64,000 nt of DNA, taken from NCBI GenBank assembly GCA_946807835.1, contig OX327705.1, forward strand, positions 18,816,501-18,880,500, given 5' to 3'. Below are positions 46,454-56,057 of this stretch, one piece after another; the stretch's first letter is position 1, and every line of letters begins with the position of its first letter. The stretch is from Ailanthus altissimus (taxonomy: Eukaryota; Streptophyta; Magnoliopsida; Sapindales; Simaroubaceae). The notes beneath the pieces are model-generated. The model made no database searches. It was not told where the DNA came from and worked only from the letters and a program-made list of their open reading frames with translations. The position numbers and the translations under genes were made by a program.

Positions 46454-47101
46454 ATGGAGGAAACCCAAGTTCAATAATTTCGAAATATATGTGTATTTTG
46501 TGGATCTAGTCCTGGGGAGAGTAAAGTGTTCGTAGAAGCAGCAAACAATCTAGGAAAAACATTAGCTACAAGAAAAATTCATTTGATTTATGGAGGAGGT
46601 ACCCTTGGGCTAATGGGGTGTGTGTCAACAGCTGCACATTTAGGAGGAAGTCAAGTTTTAGGTATTATTCTTACAGCTTTGGCCGTGGGAAACCTGAACG
46701 AGAAAACAATAGGGGAAGAATTACGAGTCTCATCCATGCATGAACGTATAGCCAGAATGCTTTGCAATGCAGACGCTTTTATTGCTTTACCAGGTGGTTT
46801 TGGTACCTTGGAAGAAATTTTTCAAATTGTCTCTTGGGCCCAACTGAATATCCACCGAAAACCCATAGGTTTGTTGAATATTAATAACTATTTTGATTGC
46901 TTACTTTGTTTTCTTGATCAAGCTGTGGAACAGAATTTTATTTCACATTCGGCGCGACAGATCTTGGTTTCTGCTACTGAGGCGGATGAATTGATTAACA
47001 AATTACAGGCAGTTACCTACGAACCTGACCCAGCAATAACTCGGATCGATTGGTCAGTGGGCCTTAACAAGCGAAAATTGGATCTGACATTCCGTTTGTA
47101 A
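46454..47101 (+). pseudogene. LOG-like: Captured LOG-family cytokinin-activating enzyme gene, early stop
   Basis: From ATG 46454 the frame encodes 215 residues, the usual LOG length, with one stop (TAA 46475-46477, codon 8). After it comes ICVFCGSSPG, the nucleotide-binding start of LOG proteins, then LIYGGGTLGLMG, MHERIARM, ADAFIALPGGFGTLEEIFQ (PGGxGTxxE at residues 113-121) and QLNIHRKPIGLLN. The Arg of MHER (residue 98) and the last Glu of the signature (121), catalytic in known LOGs, are kept. LOG enzymes release free cytokinin bases from cytokinin riboside monophosphates in the cytosol. Departures: IIL where IIP is usual, and Ile for the Lys of MHxRK. The gene is intronless, whereas plant nuclear LOG genes have several introns, so capture via RNA is likely. 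It lies inside the LTRs, in element orientation. Confidence 0.92.
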
Positions 47102-48448
47102 ATTTTCTTTTTATTTATTTATTTATTAGTACCATCATTTTAGTTTATATTTGCTTAAGTGCTCTCAGGTTTGTTTCTTTCAAATAATTGGCATTTCAGG
47201 TAATGTCTCCTATACTTTATCTCTTTCTATTTAAACATTGAGGACAATGTTTCATCTGGTTTGAGGGGAGGATAGTAGACATACGTTGCATTTTGCAAAA
47301 AAAAAAAAAATTGTGGTCCGACATTTGATTAAAATGGCAGAGTAAAGAGTTCATTCTTGAACTCTTGAGACGCATTCTAGGTCAAATTAGAATGGCAGAG
47401 TAAGGAGTTTTAGTACTAACTTTTGAAATGCATTTTAACTAACTTTTTGTTATTTTGTTTTATATTTCATGCATTGTCATTTACTGCTTGTAGTCTTGGT
47501 AATTCTTGTATAAAGGAATTTGCTTTTCTGCCTAACTATGATTTCAGAATTGTTTAGGTTGAGTCACTGTTTCTATCTAGGTTACTAAAGAATGACTTCT
47601 AAAATATTTTTGAGCACAATGCTAAGCCTTGTGGTAAGATGGATGATTCAATTTATATAGCCAAGAGAATTTTCATGTTTAAGTATATATTTTTCTAATC
47701 TCACATATCTTTTGTGAGTAAGTGAAAAGGATGAGAAAACAGCTTATGAACCTTCATTGATCCTTTGAATTGGTTAATTTTTGTTTAGAATGATATTATT
47801 TGAATTAAGGGATAAGTTGGTTGCATTTGTGCATAATATAATTTGGTGAGAAACCTTTGTAATGCTTCCTTGTATTCTTCAAAAAAAAAACACAAAAATA
47901 CCAAAAACAAGAAGAAAAAAAAGAAGAAGAAGCAATTCAGTTTAATAAAGTCTTCATTCAATTTTAGAAGACAAATATCTTGTAAAACAGTTTTCTCACC
48001 AAGTTATAATTGTATTATTCTCACAAGCCAATTAAAGTTCTAAAGTTGGCGTATGATATGAATAATTGATTTTTAAACAAATAATTTTCCTATCTTCGAA
48101 TCAATGTTAGTTTATATGTCTGTCCTTAAAATTGACTTTTTCTTGAGTGCTTAACTGTTTTCCAACTCCATAAGAGAAGTCCTAACCTTTTAAACAGTCA
48201 TACACCTGTGAGGATATGGAGTTGAGGCTTTTACTTGGAGAAATTCTCAAGGCTATATCTATTGTGGTTTGTGGTTAGATGGTTATGGCTTAGTTCACAC
48301 ACACACAAATTATGGAAGTTGTAATTGAAAAAACCATGATAGCAACAGTGATCTCGAACTGACGTTTTGATTGAAATGTTTAGGTAGTTTTGCATATTCT
48401 ATTTACGCTTGAATTGCTAGAGACTAGCAATAAGCTGGTTGGGCGCTG
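47102..48448 (+). other. Athila element 3' noncoding region
   Basis: Contains 'cattgaggacaatgtttcat' followed by the G-rich 'tttgaggggaggatagtag' (47236-47278), a block common near the end of Athila elements, then a poly-A run (47300-47313), A-rich tracts (47880-47930) and a (CA) tract (48297-48306). No further gene; the frame at 47843-48043 is a low-complexity by-product. Confidence 0.6.
48434..48448 (+). other. Polypurine tract region before the 3' LTR
   Basis: 'gctggttgggcgctg' directly precedes the LTR start. Athila PPTs are usually purine-pure G runs in this position; here a C and two T interrupt it, probably by mutation. Confidence 0.6.
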
Positions 48449-50005
48449 TGATGAACACATGAAAATGCATGTTGTTAAGAGATTCAATCACCATTTAATG
48501 TCACTAATTTTAGTATTTTCTGTATTTTTAGCTTGAAATAAAGTGTTCTCCTTAAATTGTGATTAATGAATGTTATTTGGACAGGTTTAGGTAAACTGGA
48601 CATAACTCTCAATGTAGAAATCAAAATGAAGAAATTCTTGAACCTAGTGTAACATGACTCAATCTTACACAAATTTTAAGAATAGTGGAAAAGCCAAATC
48701 CAATATGTTATGGGCCAAAAATTGAGATACAACAGAATCGGACTACAACTCTTACCCAGCTTGACCCAATTCACGTATTTAGACCGTATCTCACAAAATA
48801 CGTATTCAATTGGTATAATTATTGAAGCTGTGAATTGATGACTTAACTATCAACAACTCGTATGTTTATGATAAAGTCTGAATCAGCCGTTATCATGGAC
48901 CAAATCGTATTGCAAGTGGGTAAAATGGTTGTTGGCCGAATTCTGATGTATCTTTGGAATTTTGCTCATATCTCATTGGATACTTATCCAATTTGCATGA
49001 AATTAGTGCCTATGGAAAGAAGAGTCAAAATTCTACAACTTTCATGTCGGATGCAGAAGCTGAATTGATCATTTACATTATCAAAAATGTGCTGCAAATG
49101 GATACACGAGTTATTGGCTTAAAATTATTGAAGATTGATGTCATCCATGACATATGTCCATTCATTGCCTATATAAGGAGACACTTAGGACGTTTTTATT
49201 AATAGATAATTCTCTCTTCTTTTATTCTCATTAACATGTATTGTAATTTAGGCTAGAGTTCCTAGCAAGGCTAAGATATGAACTTTTATGTGTAGTAAAT
49301 CTACTTCCATGCTTTGATTCGGTGTCAAGAGCTATAAATGTTGTAAGTTTGGTTTTGATTAAACTCTTATCTATTTTATTTTCTATAATCCAGAGATTAT
49401 AATTCTCATATCTCATATATGTTCAGTCATGCTTTTCTTATGTGATTCATGTTGATTTATAATTGTTACTGGTTACATTGTTTTATATGTTAATCTTTTA
49501 CTGCAGTATTGTCAATTTGATATATTGTCGATCTTGGATAACATGTAAGGGCAATAAATGTTTGATATTCAAGTTAATCTTTTACTGCAATATTGTCAAA
49601 ATGATATATTGTCGATCTTAGATAACTTGTATAAATAACATGATGTGTGTTAATGTTTGCAAAGAGTTTAAATAAATCAAATACATGTGTTATCAAATGT
49701 GCTATATATTACATACCTTCCGATTGATTGTTTGGGATGTGAAACTTTCAGTTGAGTTATAAATCTCGAATCAAAGTATAGAGTAGATTTATAAAGCATA
49801 ATTGTGATTCTCAAAGCCTTGCTTAAATCATCATAAGACATTTTCCTCAATTCATAGACAATTCTATCTCATCCGTTTAAATCAATTAACCCTTTGCTAC
49901 TGCTTTAATATTTTACTTCACTGACCTATTTTGCCAAGAGCTTCCTCGTGGGATCGACACCTCAATCTATACTGCGATAGCCGCGTTATATTTTGAGCGT
50001 AAACA
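48449..50005 (+). repeat. Athila element 3' LTR (1557 bp)
   Basis: Same TG...CA ends as 37596-39151. Differences are mostly single transitions, for example tgcaaca to tgtaaca near 48650, plus one small insertion near 49280. Confidence 0.95.
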
Positions 50006-50010
50006 TGAGT
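50006..50010 (+). repeat. Target-site duplication of the Athila element, right copy
   Basis: tgagt, identical to 37591-37595. Confidence 0.95.
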
Positions 50011-51780
50011 CGATCGACCTCCGTAGAGGACTAAAAGAGGGAATGGTTCTTTACTGAAGGAGAGTGGGGTCAAAGAATCCCCAAGAGGGATGGGGGAGAG
50101 TGGGTCATCCTTGCTATCTTTTCTGCAGATACAGGTCTTGATTCTTGTGTAATGTGTTAGACTTAAGTGATTTGCTCAGCTCGGTTGACTTTTTTTTGTT
50201 TACCATTTTTTGTAGTTACCTGGGCGACTAACGTGAAAGTTTTCGAGCAGACCCTTACTCAGATCGACGCTGCGCTCCAACATATCTGCTTGGTTCATGA
50301 GTTGTTATCCCTATCCAGCCTTGTTGAATCAAGACTAGTTCCATCCGTTCCGTCTCTGCCTCAAACCTGAAGTAAGTTTCTATCCTTTTTTTTTTTTTTA
50401 CTTTTCCTTCCCCTTCCCTTTTTTTTTATTCTCACGTTTGTGTGAAATGCAAGAATGTTTGAGTAAGGAGGTGGTGAAATGGGGAAGAGGAGATGAACCG
50501 AAGGTTCTTCCTCCAGTGGTTGGGGACCTTTAAACCCCGACAATGTCATGGAAATGTTGTTCAGTTTCGAGAGGAGCTGAGGGAGGGGGCTTTCCTAGAG
50601 GAGGTCGTCTTTGCCGTCTGCTGATGATCAGGCCTGTGAGGATAGGGCTTCTCAGGGTCTGATTGTCCAGGAAAGGGGTCCCGTCGAAACTCTAACACAG
50701 GTCTCTCCTTCTGTTCAAACATCGAGCATTGGGCAGGGCTCCCCCGGCTCGTCCCTTAACCCAGGCTGCACAAGTTAGACGGGCCACATCTTCGTCGAGC
50801 TCTCTGAGGCAGGAGATGCGGTCTTTCCGTGAGGGGCCCTCTCGAGTGTCCTCCTCCGTGCTAGCCCTGGAGGCTAGTGAGGACTTAGGCTTCTTGCTTC
50901 CTCTTATAAGGGAGATGGAGAGGTATGTAACCCCCACCTTGGAGGGTCAGACGTCTTTCCTGGACCCCACCATGGGGTTCAACGTCGCGCTGGGATCTGC
51001 TCTTAATGTAAGTTACCTAACAACTAAATTGTTTCTCCTTTATGCATTTGTTTGCTCTGACTTCGTTTTTTCTTTTTTTAGCAGTCCGTTTTTCTCCTTT
51101 CTCGATTCTGAGCCGAGATCCTGGGTTTCGCGACCCGTGCCTAGAAAGCGAAGGATGAACTTGCTCGGTCCTGAGCTGAGACTCAGCGTGCAAGGAGGAT
51201 CGCCGAGCAGGAAAGAAAGATGGCCAATGAGGCAAGGGCCAAACTTGAGGAGATGATCACCACCAAGGCCGAGGCGGAGAGTAGGTTATCTAAACTTGAG
51301 CACCATAAATGGTTGGTCGAGCAGACGCTGACAAATAACCTAGTGGTGGCGAGGGTTCGAATTGGTGAGCTAATGTGCCAGAATGAAGAACTTGAGACAC
51401 AACTCGATGCCGCTCAAAGGGAGAAGGAGTTGGTTGAGCAGAGCCAGTCCTCTCTAACGGCTTAACTTGAGCAGTAGTGCAATTAGTGGTCAGCTGGTCA
51501 TGAGGAAGGCTTTCGTCAAGGCGCAATGGAAGGATTTCAGAGGTCTATTGCCTTTTTTGAGGAGCATTACCTAGAGATTGACCTGCAATGGTTGTGGTCC
51601 TTAGCTACTGGAGGCTCTTTTCATGAAGGGGAGACTTCCGGACCCATGATGATGACACATCGATGTTTACTGACGCTAGTGGCGACGAGCCCCTTTTGGC
51701 CGGTGTGCCCGCCCTTTCTGAGAGTGCTACTGTTGCGAGCAGTGGTGAGGTTACCCCTCTTGCCGACTAGGGGAAATTAG
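50011..51780 (+). pseudogene. Antisense ORF of the Tat element, 3' part
   Basis: Continues the coding sequence cut at 37590. The frame resumes with ESIDLRRGLKEG (using the duplicated tgagt), then in a shifted frame a segment with EGEWGQRIPKRDGGEW and IFSAD. Downstream, 50729-51010 gives a Ser/Arg-rich linker and PTMGFNVALG. 51220-51465 is a clear coiled coil (heptads across LEEMITTKAEAESRLSKLEH and ELETQLDAAQREKELVEQ). 51526-51600 ends with GFQRSIAFFEEHYLEIDLQW. Two intron-like stretches ('cag|atacag...' near 50130 and 'aatgtaagttacc' at 51006) may have been spliced. Worn by stops and shifts; function of the family unknown. Confidence 0.7.
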
Positions 51781-52560
51781 TGGCACTGCCACCGCTGAGC
51801 CACAGAGAATTGCAGATGTTCTGGCTAACCCATTCGCTACTGCAGCTCCTCCGGTCGACAACGTTCCTGAGGTGGGTTGCATCGTGGGCTTGGATATGCA
51901 CGATTCCACTCTTGCTGCCTGAGTAAAACCGTTCCTCCATAGCCGTTTCTCTACAACTGTTTATCCACAGTTGTTTTTCACAGTTATTGTTTCTTATTTT
52001 GTCATTTGTTCTTGTCTTTTATCATTTGTTCGTCTTGTCTTTGGTCGTTTGTTCATCTTGTCTTTTGCATTGTAATTGACTAATGTACTCATCTTCAATG
52101 AATGAACTATTTGCTTTTTTTTCACTGTGTGCTCGTTCTCCTTTACTAGCTCAGTAAATTCTTCTCTCCATAGCACAGTTCGCTGAGATAGCCGAACCGC
52201 TTATAAAACATACTTTCAAAACCAAACCGTTAGTGATAATTTTTATTTCTAACTAATATTTCATGAATGAGAATAGACTTATAATAAAAATAGACTGACC
52301 GGTCTTTCGAACAGCTTTAGTTAAGACCGGCTAGCAGTCAATCGTTTTCAACTCATTGGCCGAACAACTTTTCGTAATCGGCACGGTTGAGTGGGTGCTT
52401 TTACTTGAACTGCAATTAGGAGTAATTAAAGTAGAAGCTACTTGGGGCGTCTTGTAGTGGTGCCCTATTCAATTGAGTAGTTGGGTCACCTCTAGTGCGT
52501 ATCGGTTGTTAGTGCAGTCCAAAGCGTGTAGCCCGAACCGTGTCGAATGGGGACCCTTCA
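51781..52560. other. Tat element interior, no gene recognised
   Basis: Noncoding stretch between the antisense ORF and the tandem repeats, with several 'tcatttgttcgtcttgtct' repeats at 51998-52060. Probably the 3' end of the antisense transcript. Confidence 0.45.
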
Positions 52561-53110
52561 ATACTCAGGGGGATCGTCTCGGTGTAATAACGCTGAACAA
52601 CAGGTGATGGGTGCTGTGGAAAGGCCACAGTGATAACGTGAAAAAGCCACGGTCCAACTCTCTTCAATGGGCACCACGGTGTAACCCGTGGTAATGCTGT
52701 TGAAGAACCACAGCCCTTGCCCCACCGAGCCGTCTAGGCCTTCGATGCTCTCAGGGGATCATCTCGGTATAATAACGCTGAACAACGTGTGATGGGTGAT
52801 GTAGAAAGGCCACAGTAATAACATGAAAAGGCCATGGTCCAACCCTCTTCAATGGGCATCACGGTGTAACCCGTGGTAATGCTATAAAAGAGCCACAGCC
52901 CTCGCCCCACCGAGCCGTCTAGGCCTTCGATGCTCTCGAGGGATCGTCTCGATGTAATAACGTTAATTAGCATGTCATGGGTGCTGTGGAAAGGCCACAA
53001 TGATGCCGTGGGAAAGCCACAGTCCAACTCTCTTCAATGAGCGCCACGATGTAACCTATGGTGATGCTGTGGAAGAGCCACAGCCCTCGCCCCACCGAGT
53101 AGTCTAGGTG
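52560..53110. repeat. 185-bp tandem repeat, about 3 units
   Basis: The anchor 'ggatc(g/a)tctcgg/at' recurs at 52571, 52756 and 52941, exactly 185 bp apart. Each unit holds 'gtaataacg(c/t)', 'catgggtg(c/a)tgtggaaaggccaca', 'aatggg(c)(a/g)cacggtgtaac' and 'agccacagccctcgccccac'. Units are highly similar. They lie in the 3' untranslated region of the minus-strand Tat element, between integrase and the antisense ORF. Confidence 0.92.
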
Positions 53111-53655
53111 CGATGTTGCAAAATGAAATTCAAGCTGATCACAGCGAATTGCTCCGCGAGCGTCGAGTCGGTGATGGTAAAAATAGAACGAAAGTCGAAC
53201 CAATCACGGCGAATTGCTCCGCGAGCGTTGAGCCGGTGATGGTGAAAATAGAGCGAGAGTCAAACTGATCATGGCGAACAGTTCCGCGAGCATTGAGCCG
53301 GTGATGGTGAAAATAGAACGAAAGTCGAACTGATCATGGTGAATTGCTCTGCGAGCGTGGAGCCGGTGATGGTGAAAATAGAACAAAAGTCGAACTGATC
53401 ACGGCGATCATGGTGAACTGCTCCACGAGAGTCAAGCCGGTGATGGTAAAAATAGAACAAAAGTCTAACCGATCACGACAAATTGCTCCGCAAGTGTCGA
53501 GCTGGTGATGGTAAAAATAGAATGAAAGTAGAACCGATCACGGAAAATTACTCCACAAGCGTCGAGCCGGTGATGGTGAAAATAGAATGAAAGTCGAACC
53601 GATCACAGCAAATTGCTCTGCAAGTGTCGAGCCGGTAATGGTGAAAATATTCCTT
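53110..53655. repeat. 65-bp tandem repeat, 8 units
   Basis: The anchor GGTGATGG (one copy GGTAATGG) occurs at 53170, 53235, 53300, 53365, 53439, 53504, 53569 and 53634: seven intervals of which six are exactly 65 and one is 74, through a 9-bp insertion near 53400. The unit is 'gagccggtgatggtgaaaat' + 'agaacgaaagtcgaac' + 'tgatcacggcgaattgctcc' + 'gcgagcgtc'. Immediately adjacent to the 185-bp array. Confidence 0.93.
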
Positions 53656-53905
53656 GAGGCACAATGATGCCTTTTGTCAAAAGAATAAGGATGCCTTTGC
53701 GATGATGGCGTTGTGAGGATTCTAAGATGAGGCGTGGTATGCTATTTTCAGTGGTTCAATGCAAATCCTTTTGTCAAATAATTCGAGGGTGCCTGCTTTG
53801 GCTGCTCGTTTCGTGTTTTGGTCAATTTGCTCTTCACGAATGTCCATGCAGCAAGAAGAAAAGAAACAAGTTTTCATTTAAGCATGATGTTCATATAGGG
53901 AAGGG

Positions 53906-55138
53906 TTACAAACAAAAGCTTAGAGATAGTATTTTCTTAACAGTTCGGTGTTCCATGGTTTCCCGACAGCTCGCCCATCTATGTCTTCGAGTTCGTACGC
54001 CCTTCCTACGCGCCTGAGGATCTTGTATGGCCCTTCTCAGGTGGGACCTAGGACTCCGTCTGCAGGGTTCCTCGTGTGGAGCACCACCCTTCATAGCATT
54101 GGGTCTCCTTCTTCGAAACTTCGGGTCCTGACCTTCCTGTTGTAGTATCTGGTCACTTTTTGCTAGTAGGCTGCTGCTCGAATCTGGGCCTAGTCTCGAA
54201 ACTGTTCGATCGAGTCCAACCCTCATTTCATCAGGTCATTGTTGATTGTTTTGAAAAAATTTAGTACTCGGTGGGTTGGGGTTCCAATTTTTGCAGGGAT
54301 CACTCTTGAAGGCTAAGGAGAACGACGTCTCGCCGGTGGCTGTCTTACTAGTCGTTCGGAGCACCCATAATACTTCTGGTAGCTCTTCTACCCATATTCC
54401 TTTTCTTTTCGTCAACTTCTTCTTGAGTAGCTTTTTGATCGACTTATTGGAGGATTCGATCTGGCCGTTGGTTTTGGGGTGTGCAGGGGAGGCGAATGAC
54501 AGTCTTACTCCTAATTGCTCATAGAATTGTTTAAAGTTGCTGTGGCCAAACTATTTCCTATGGTTGGTGATGATGGTGTGGGGAATGCCGTACCGACAGA
54601 TCATATTTTTCCATACAAAATCACGGATATTTTTCTTCGTGGTCTTTGATAATGGCTCAACCTCGATCTATTTTATGAAATAGTCGACTGCCACGACCAC
54701 ATACTTGTATGACCCCTTGCCTCGGGGAAGTGGCCCGATCAAGTTGAGCCCCTACTGGGCGAATGGCCACAGCCCGTTCATTGTAGTTAGCTCCCTTGCG
54801 GGTGCTTGGATCCTATCTGCAAATTTCTGACATGCGTCGCAGTGCTAAACCAGGTGTTTAGCATCTTCAAAGACCGTGGGCCAATAATAATCGGTTCGGA
54901 AGACTTTATGGGCCAAAGCTTCCCTCCCCGAATGATTGGCGCATATCCCTTCGTGGATTTCCCTTACGACCCGTTCTTTCGCGGGGTTCAGGCACCTCAT
55001 GTAGAAATGAAAGAAACCCCTTCGATACAATAACCCCTCAATCACTGAGTATCTTGTGGCCTGGTACTTAATTCTTCGGGCATCCTTTTTGTCGCTCGAA
55101 ACTGCTCCGTTCAATATGTAGTCCTTGATAGGGTCCAT
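53906..55138 (-). pseudogene. Tat integrase relic
   Basis: On the minus strand from 55138: a zinc-region lead (GLLYRRGFFHFYMRCLNP, EIHEGICANHSGREALAHKV, YYWPTVFEDA, then CDACQKFA). The core follows with the first catalytic Asp replaced (GLNLIGPLP for GLDLIGPLP) and the second replaced (ITNHRK for ITDNG-). A later segment gives QIESSNKSIKK and the GPY-side LGPT-EGPYKI. Stops interrupt several frames. Inactive. In element order it follows RNase H and precedes the tandem repeats. Confidence 0.8.
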
Positions 55139-55860
55139 CCAGCTTTACGTTGAATCTATTTACATGATCTGCTCGCCTTTCTAATACTTGGTCTCGACAA
55201 GAATTCCATAGGTACCGTACTGAGGATACTGACGTCTTCTGCTGACGCCATTCGAGCGATGACATCCGCTTGAAGGTTCTTGTTCCTCAAGATTAGCTCT
55301 ATTTTTATCTCCCTAAACTGTCCGGTCAACTTCTGTACCATCGCGAGGTAAGCGGCCATCCTTTCCTCTCTTGCTTCAAAATCACCGTTGACCTGGTTTA
55401 CCACCATCTGAGAGTCGCTCTTGACCAGCACTACCTTAGCGACTAAAGCTTGGGCTATCCTTTCCTCTCTTACTTCATATTCTGCCCATTGTTTGAAGCT
55501 TTAAACCCAAAGCGAACAACGTGCCTGATCTCGTCTCCCTCAGGGCTGATAAGGACGATCCTTGCCCCGCTTCCTTGCAAGTTGGATGCCCCATCAATGT
55601 AAAGTACCCACTCTTCCGAGTTTTTCTCGAGGACTTCCTAACTGACGGCTATCTCGTAGGTGCTTTCGGCCACAAAATTAGCTAGGGCCTACCCTTTAAC
55701 GACAGTTCGGGGCCGGTAATAAATGTCGAATTTGCTCAACTCCATGGACCATTTGACCAATCAGCCCGATAAGTCCGGATTGTGCAAGATTTGTCTGAGT
55801 AGTTGGTTGGTTAGTACCACAATGGTATGTGCTTAGAAATAGGGTCGCAGCTTCCTCCTT
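55139..55860 (-). pseudogene. Tat RNase H relic and residual RT end
   Basis: The minus strand reads from 55860: AHTIVVLTNQLLRQILHNPD (end of the RT-linked RNase H), then a second RNase H fold with VLYIDGASNLQGSGARIVLI near 55600, VKSDSQMVVNQVNGDFEARE (55431-55370) and ELILRNKNLQADVIARMASA. Tat elements are known for a second (archaeal-type) RNase H, which fits this order. Frames are broken by several shifts. Confidence 0.78.
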
Positions 55861-56039
55861 TTCCTCCCTCAGGGTCCTTAACTCTGCCCTTATTTCAAGG
55901 TGCAGAGAGCTTTCTGTTTGAGGGAGAGGTCGGTTTGGGTTTGGGTTTCTCTCTCCAGCAATGTGATTCCTGTTGACGGATGATCGTTCGGCTATTCTAG
56001 AAGGTCGTTTCTCCCGAAAAAACTTTTTGCTCGATTCCC
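55861..56039 (-). other. Tat 5' leader fused to the RNase H region by a deletion
   Basis: Between the PBS and the RNase H relic only about 180 bp remain, so the gag, protease and RT that belong here (usually 3-4 kb) have been deleted. The junction lies near 55850-55865 ('cagcttcctccttttcctcc'). Confidence 0.7.
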
Positions 56040-56053
56040 ATAGACGGCACCAA
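56036..56053 (-). other. Primer-binding site of the Tat element
   Basis: On the minus strand 'tggtgccgtctatgggaa' begins a few bases inside the 5' LTR end. The form TGG(C/T)GCCGTCT-TGGGA is that of Tat-group PBSs, assigned to tRNA-Arg; the assignment is from memory of the group. Confidence 0.65.
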
Positions 56054-56057
56054 AAAT

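Larger units (their letters stand above)
37596..50005 (+). mobile_element. Athila-lineage Ty3/Gypsy retrotransposon carrying a LOG gene (12,410 bp)
   Basis: Complete structure: 5' LTR, tRNA-Asp-type PBS, T-rich leader, gag-protease-RT-RNase H-integrase, an accessory ORF, an intronless LOG-family ORF, PPT and 3' LTR, all plus strand, with TSD tgagt. The LTRs differ at roughly 30 of 1556 positions by eye (about 98% identity), so the insertion is fairly recent. Gag and pol share one frame as far as RNase H, but at least six in-frame stops and one frameshift before integrase disable this copy. LOG and the accessory ORF occupy the place where Athila elements usually have an env-like ORF. Confidence 0.95.

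Noticed and set aside
46454..47101. LOG sequence as an independent host gene that the retroelement merely flanks
   Set aside because: Both LTRs, the tgagt duplications and the PPT enclose it, so it lies within the inserted unit. An own insertion signature (TSD, poly-A tail directly after the stop) was not seen.
47236..47278. True polypurine tract of the Athila element
   Set aside because: G-rich and conserved in Athila elements, but about 1.2 kb from the 3' LTR; the functional PPT must abut the LTR (48434-48448).
52734..53460. Minus-strand repetitive frames (for example 53460-53269) that look like a repeat protein
   Set aside because: They translate the 185-bp and 65-bp DNA tandem repeats. 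65 is not a multiple of 3, so the frame rotates between units. Noncoding array.
53110..53655. CRISPR-like array
   Set aside because: Regular 65-bp period but without unique spacers. It is a head-to-tail tandem repeat in a plant retroelement.
53906..54226. 106-residue Arg-rich minus-strand frame
   Set aside because: Mostly an alternative frame of the decayed integrase C-terminus; not a separate gene.
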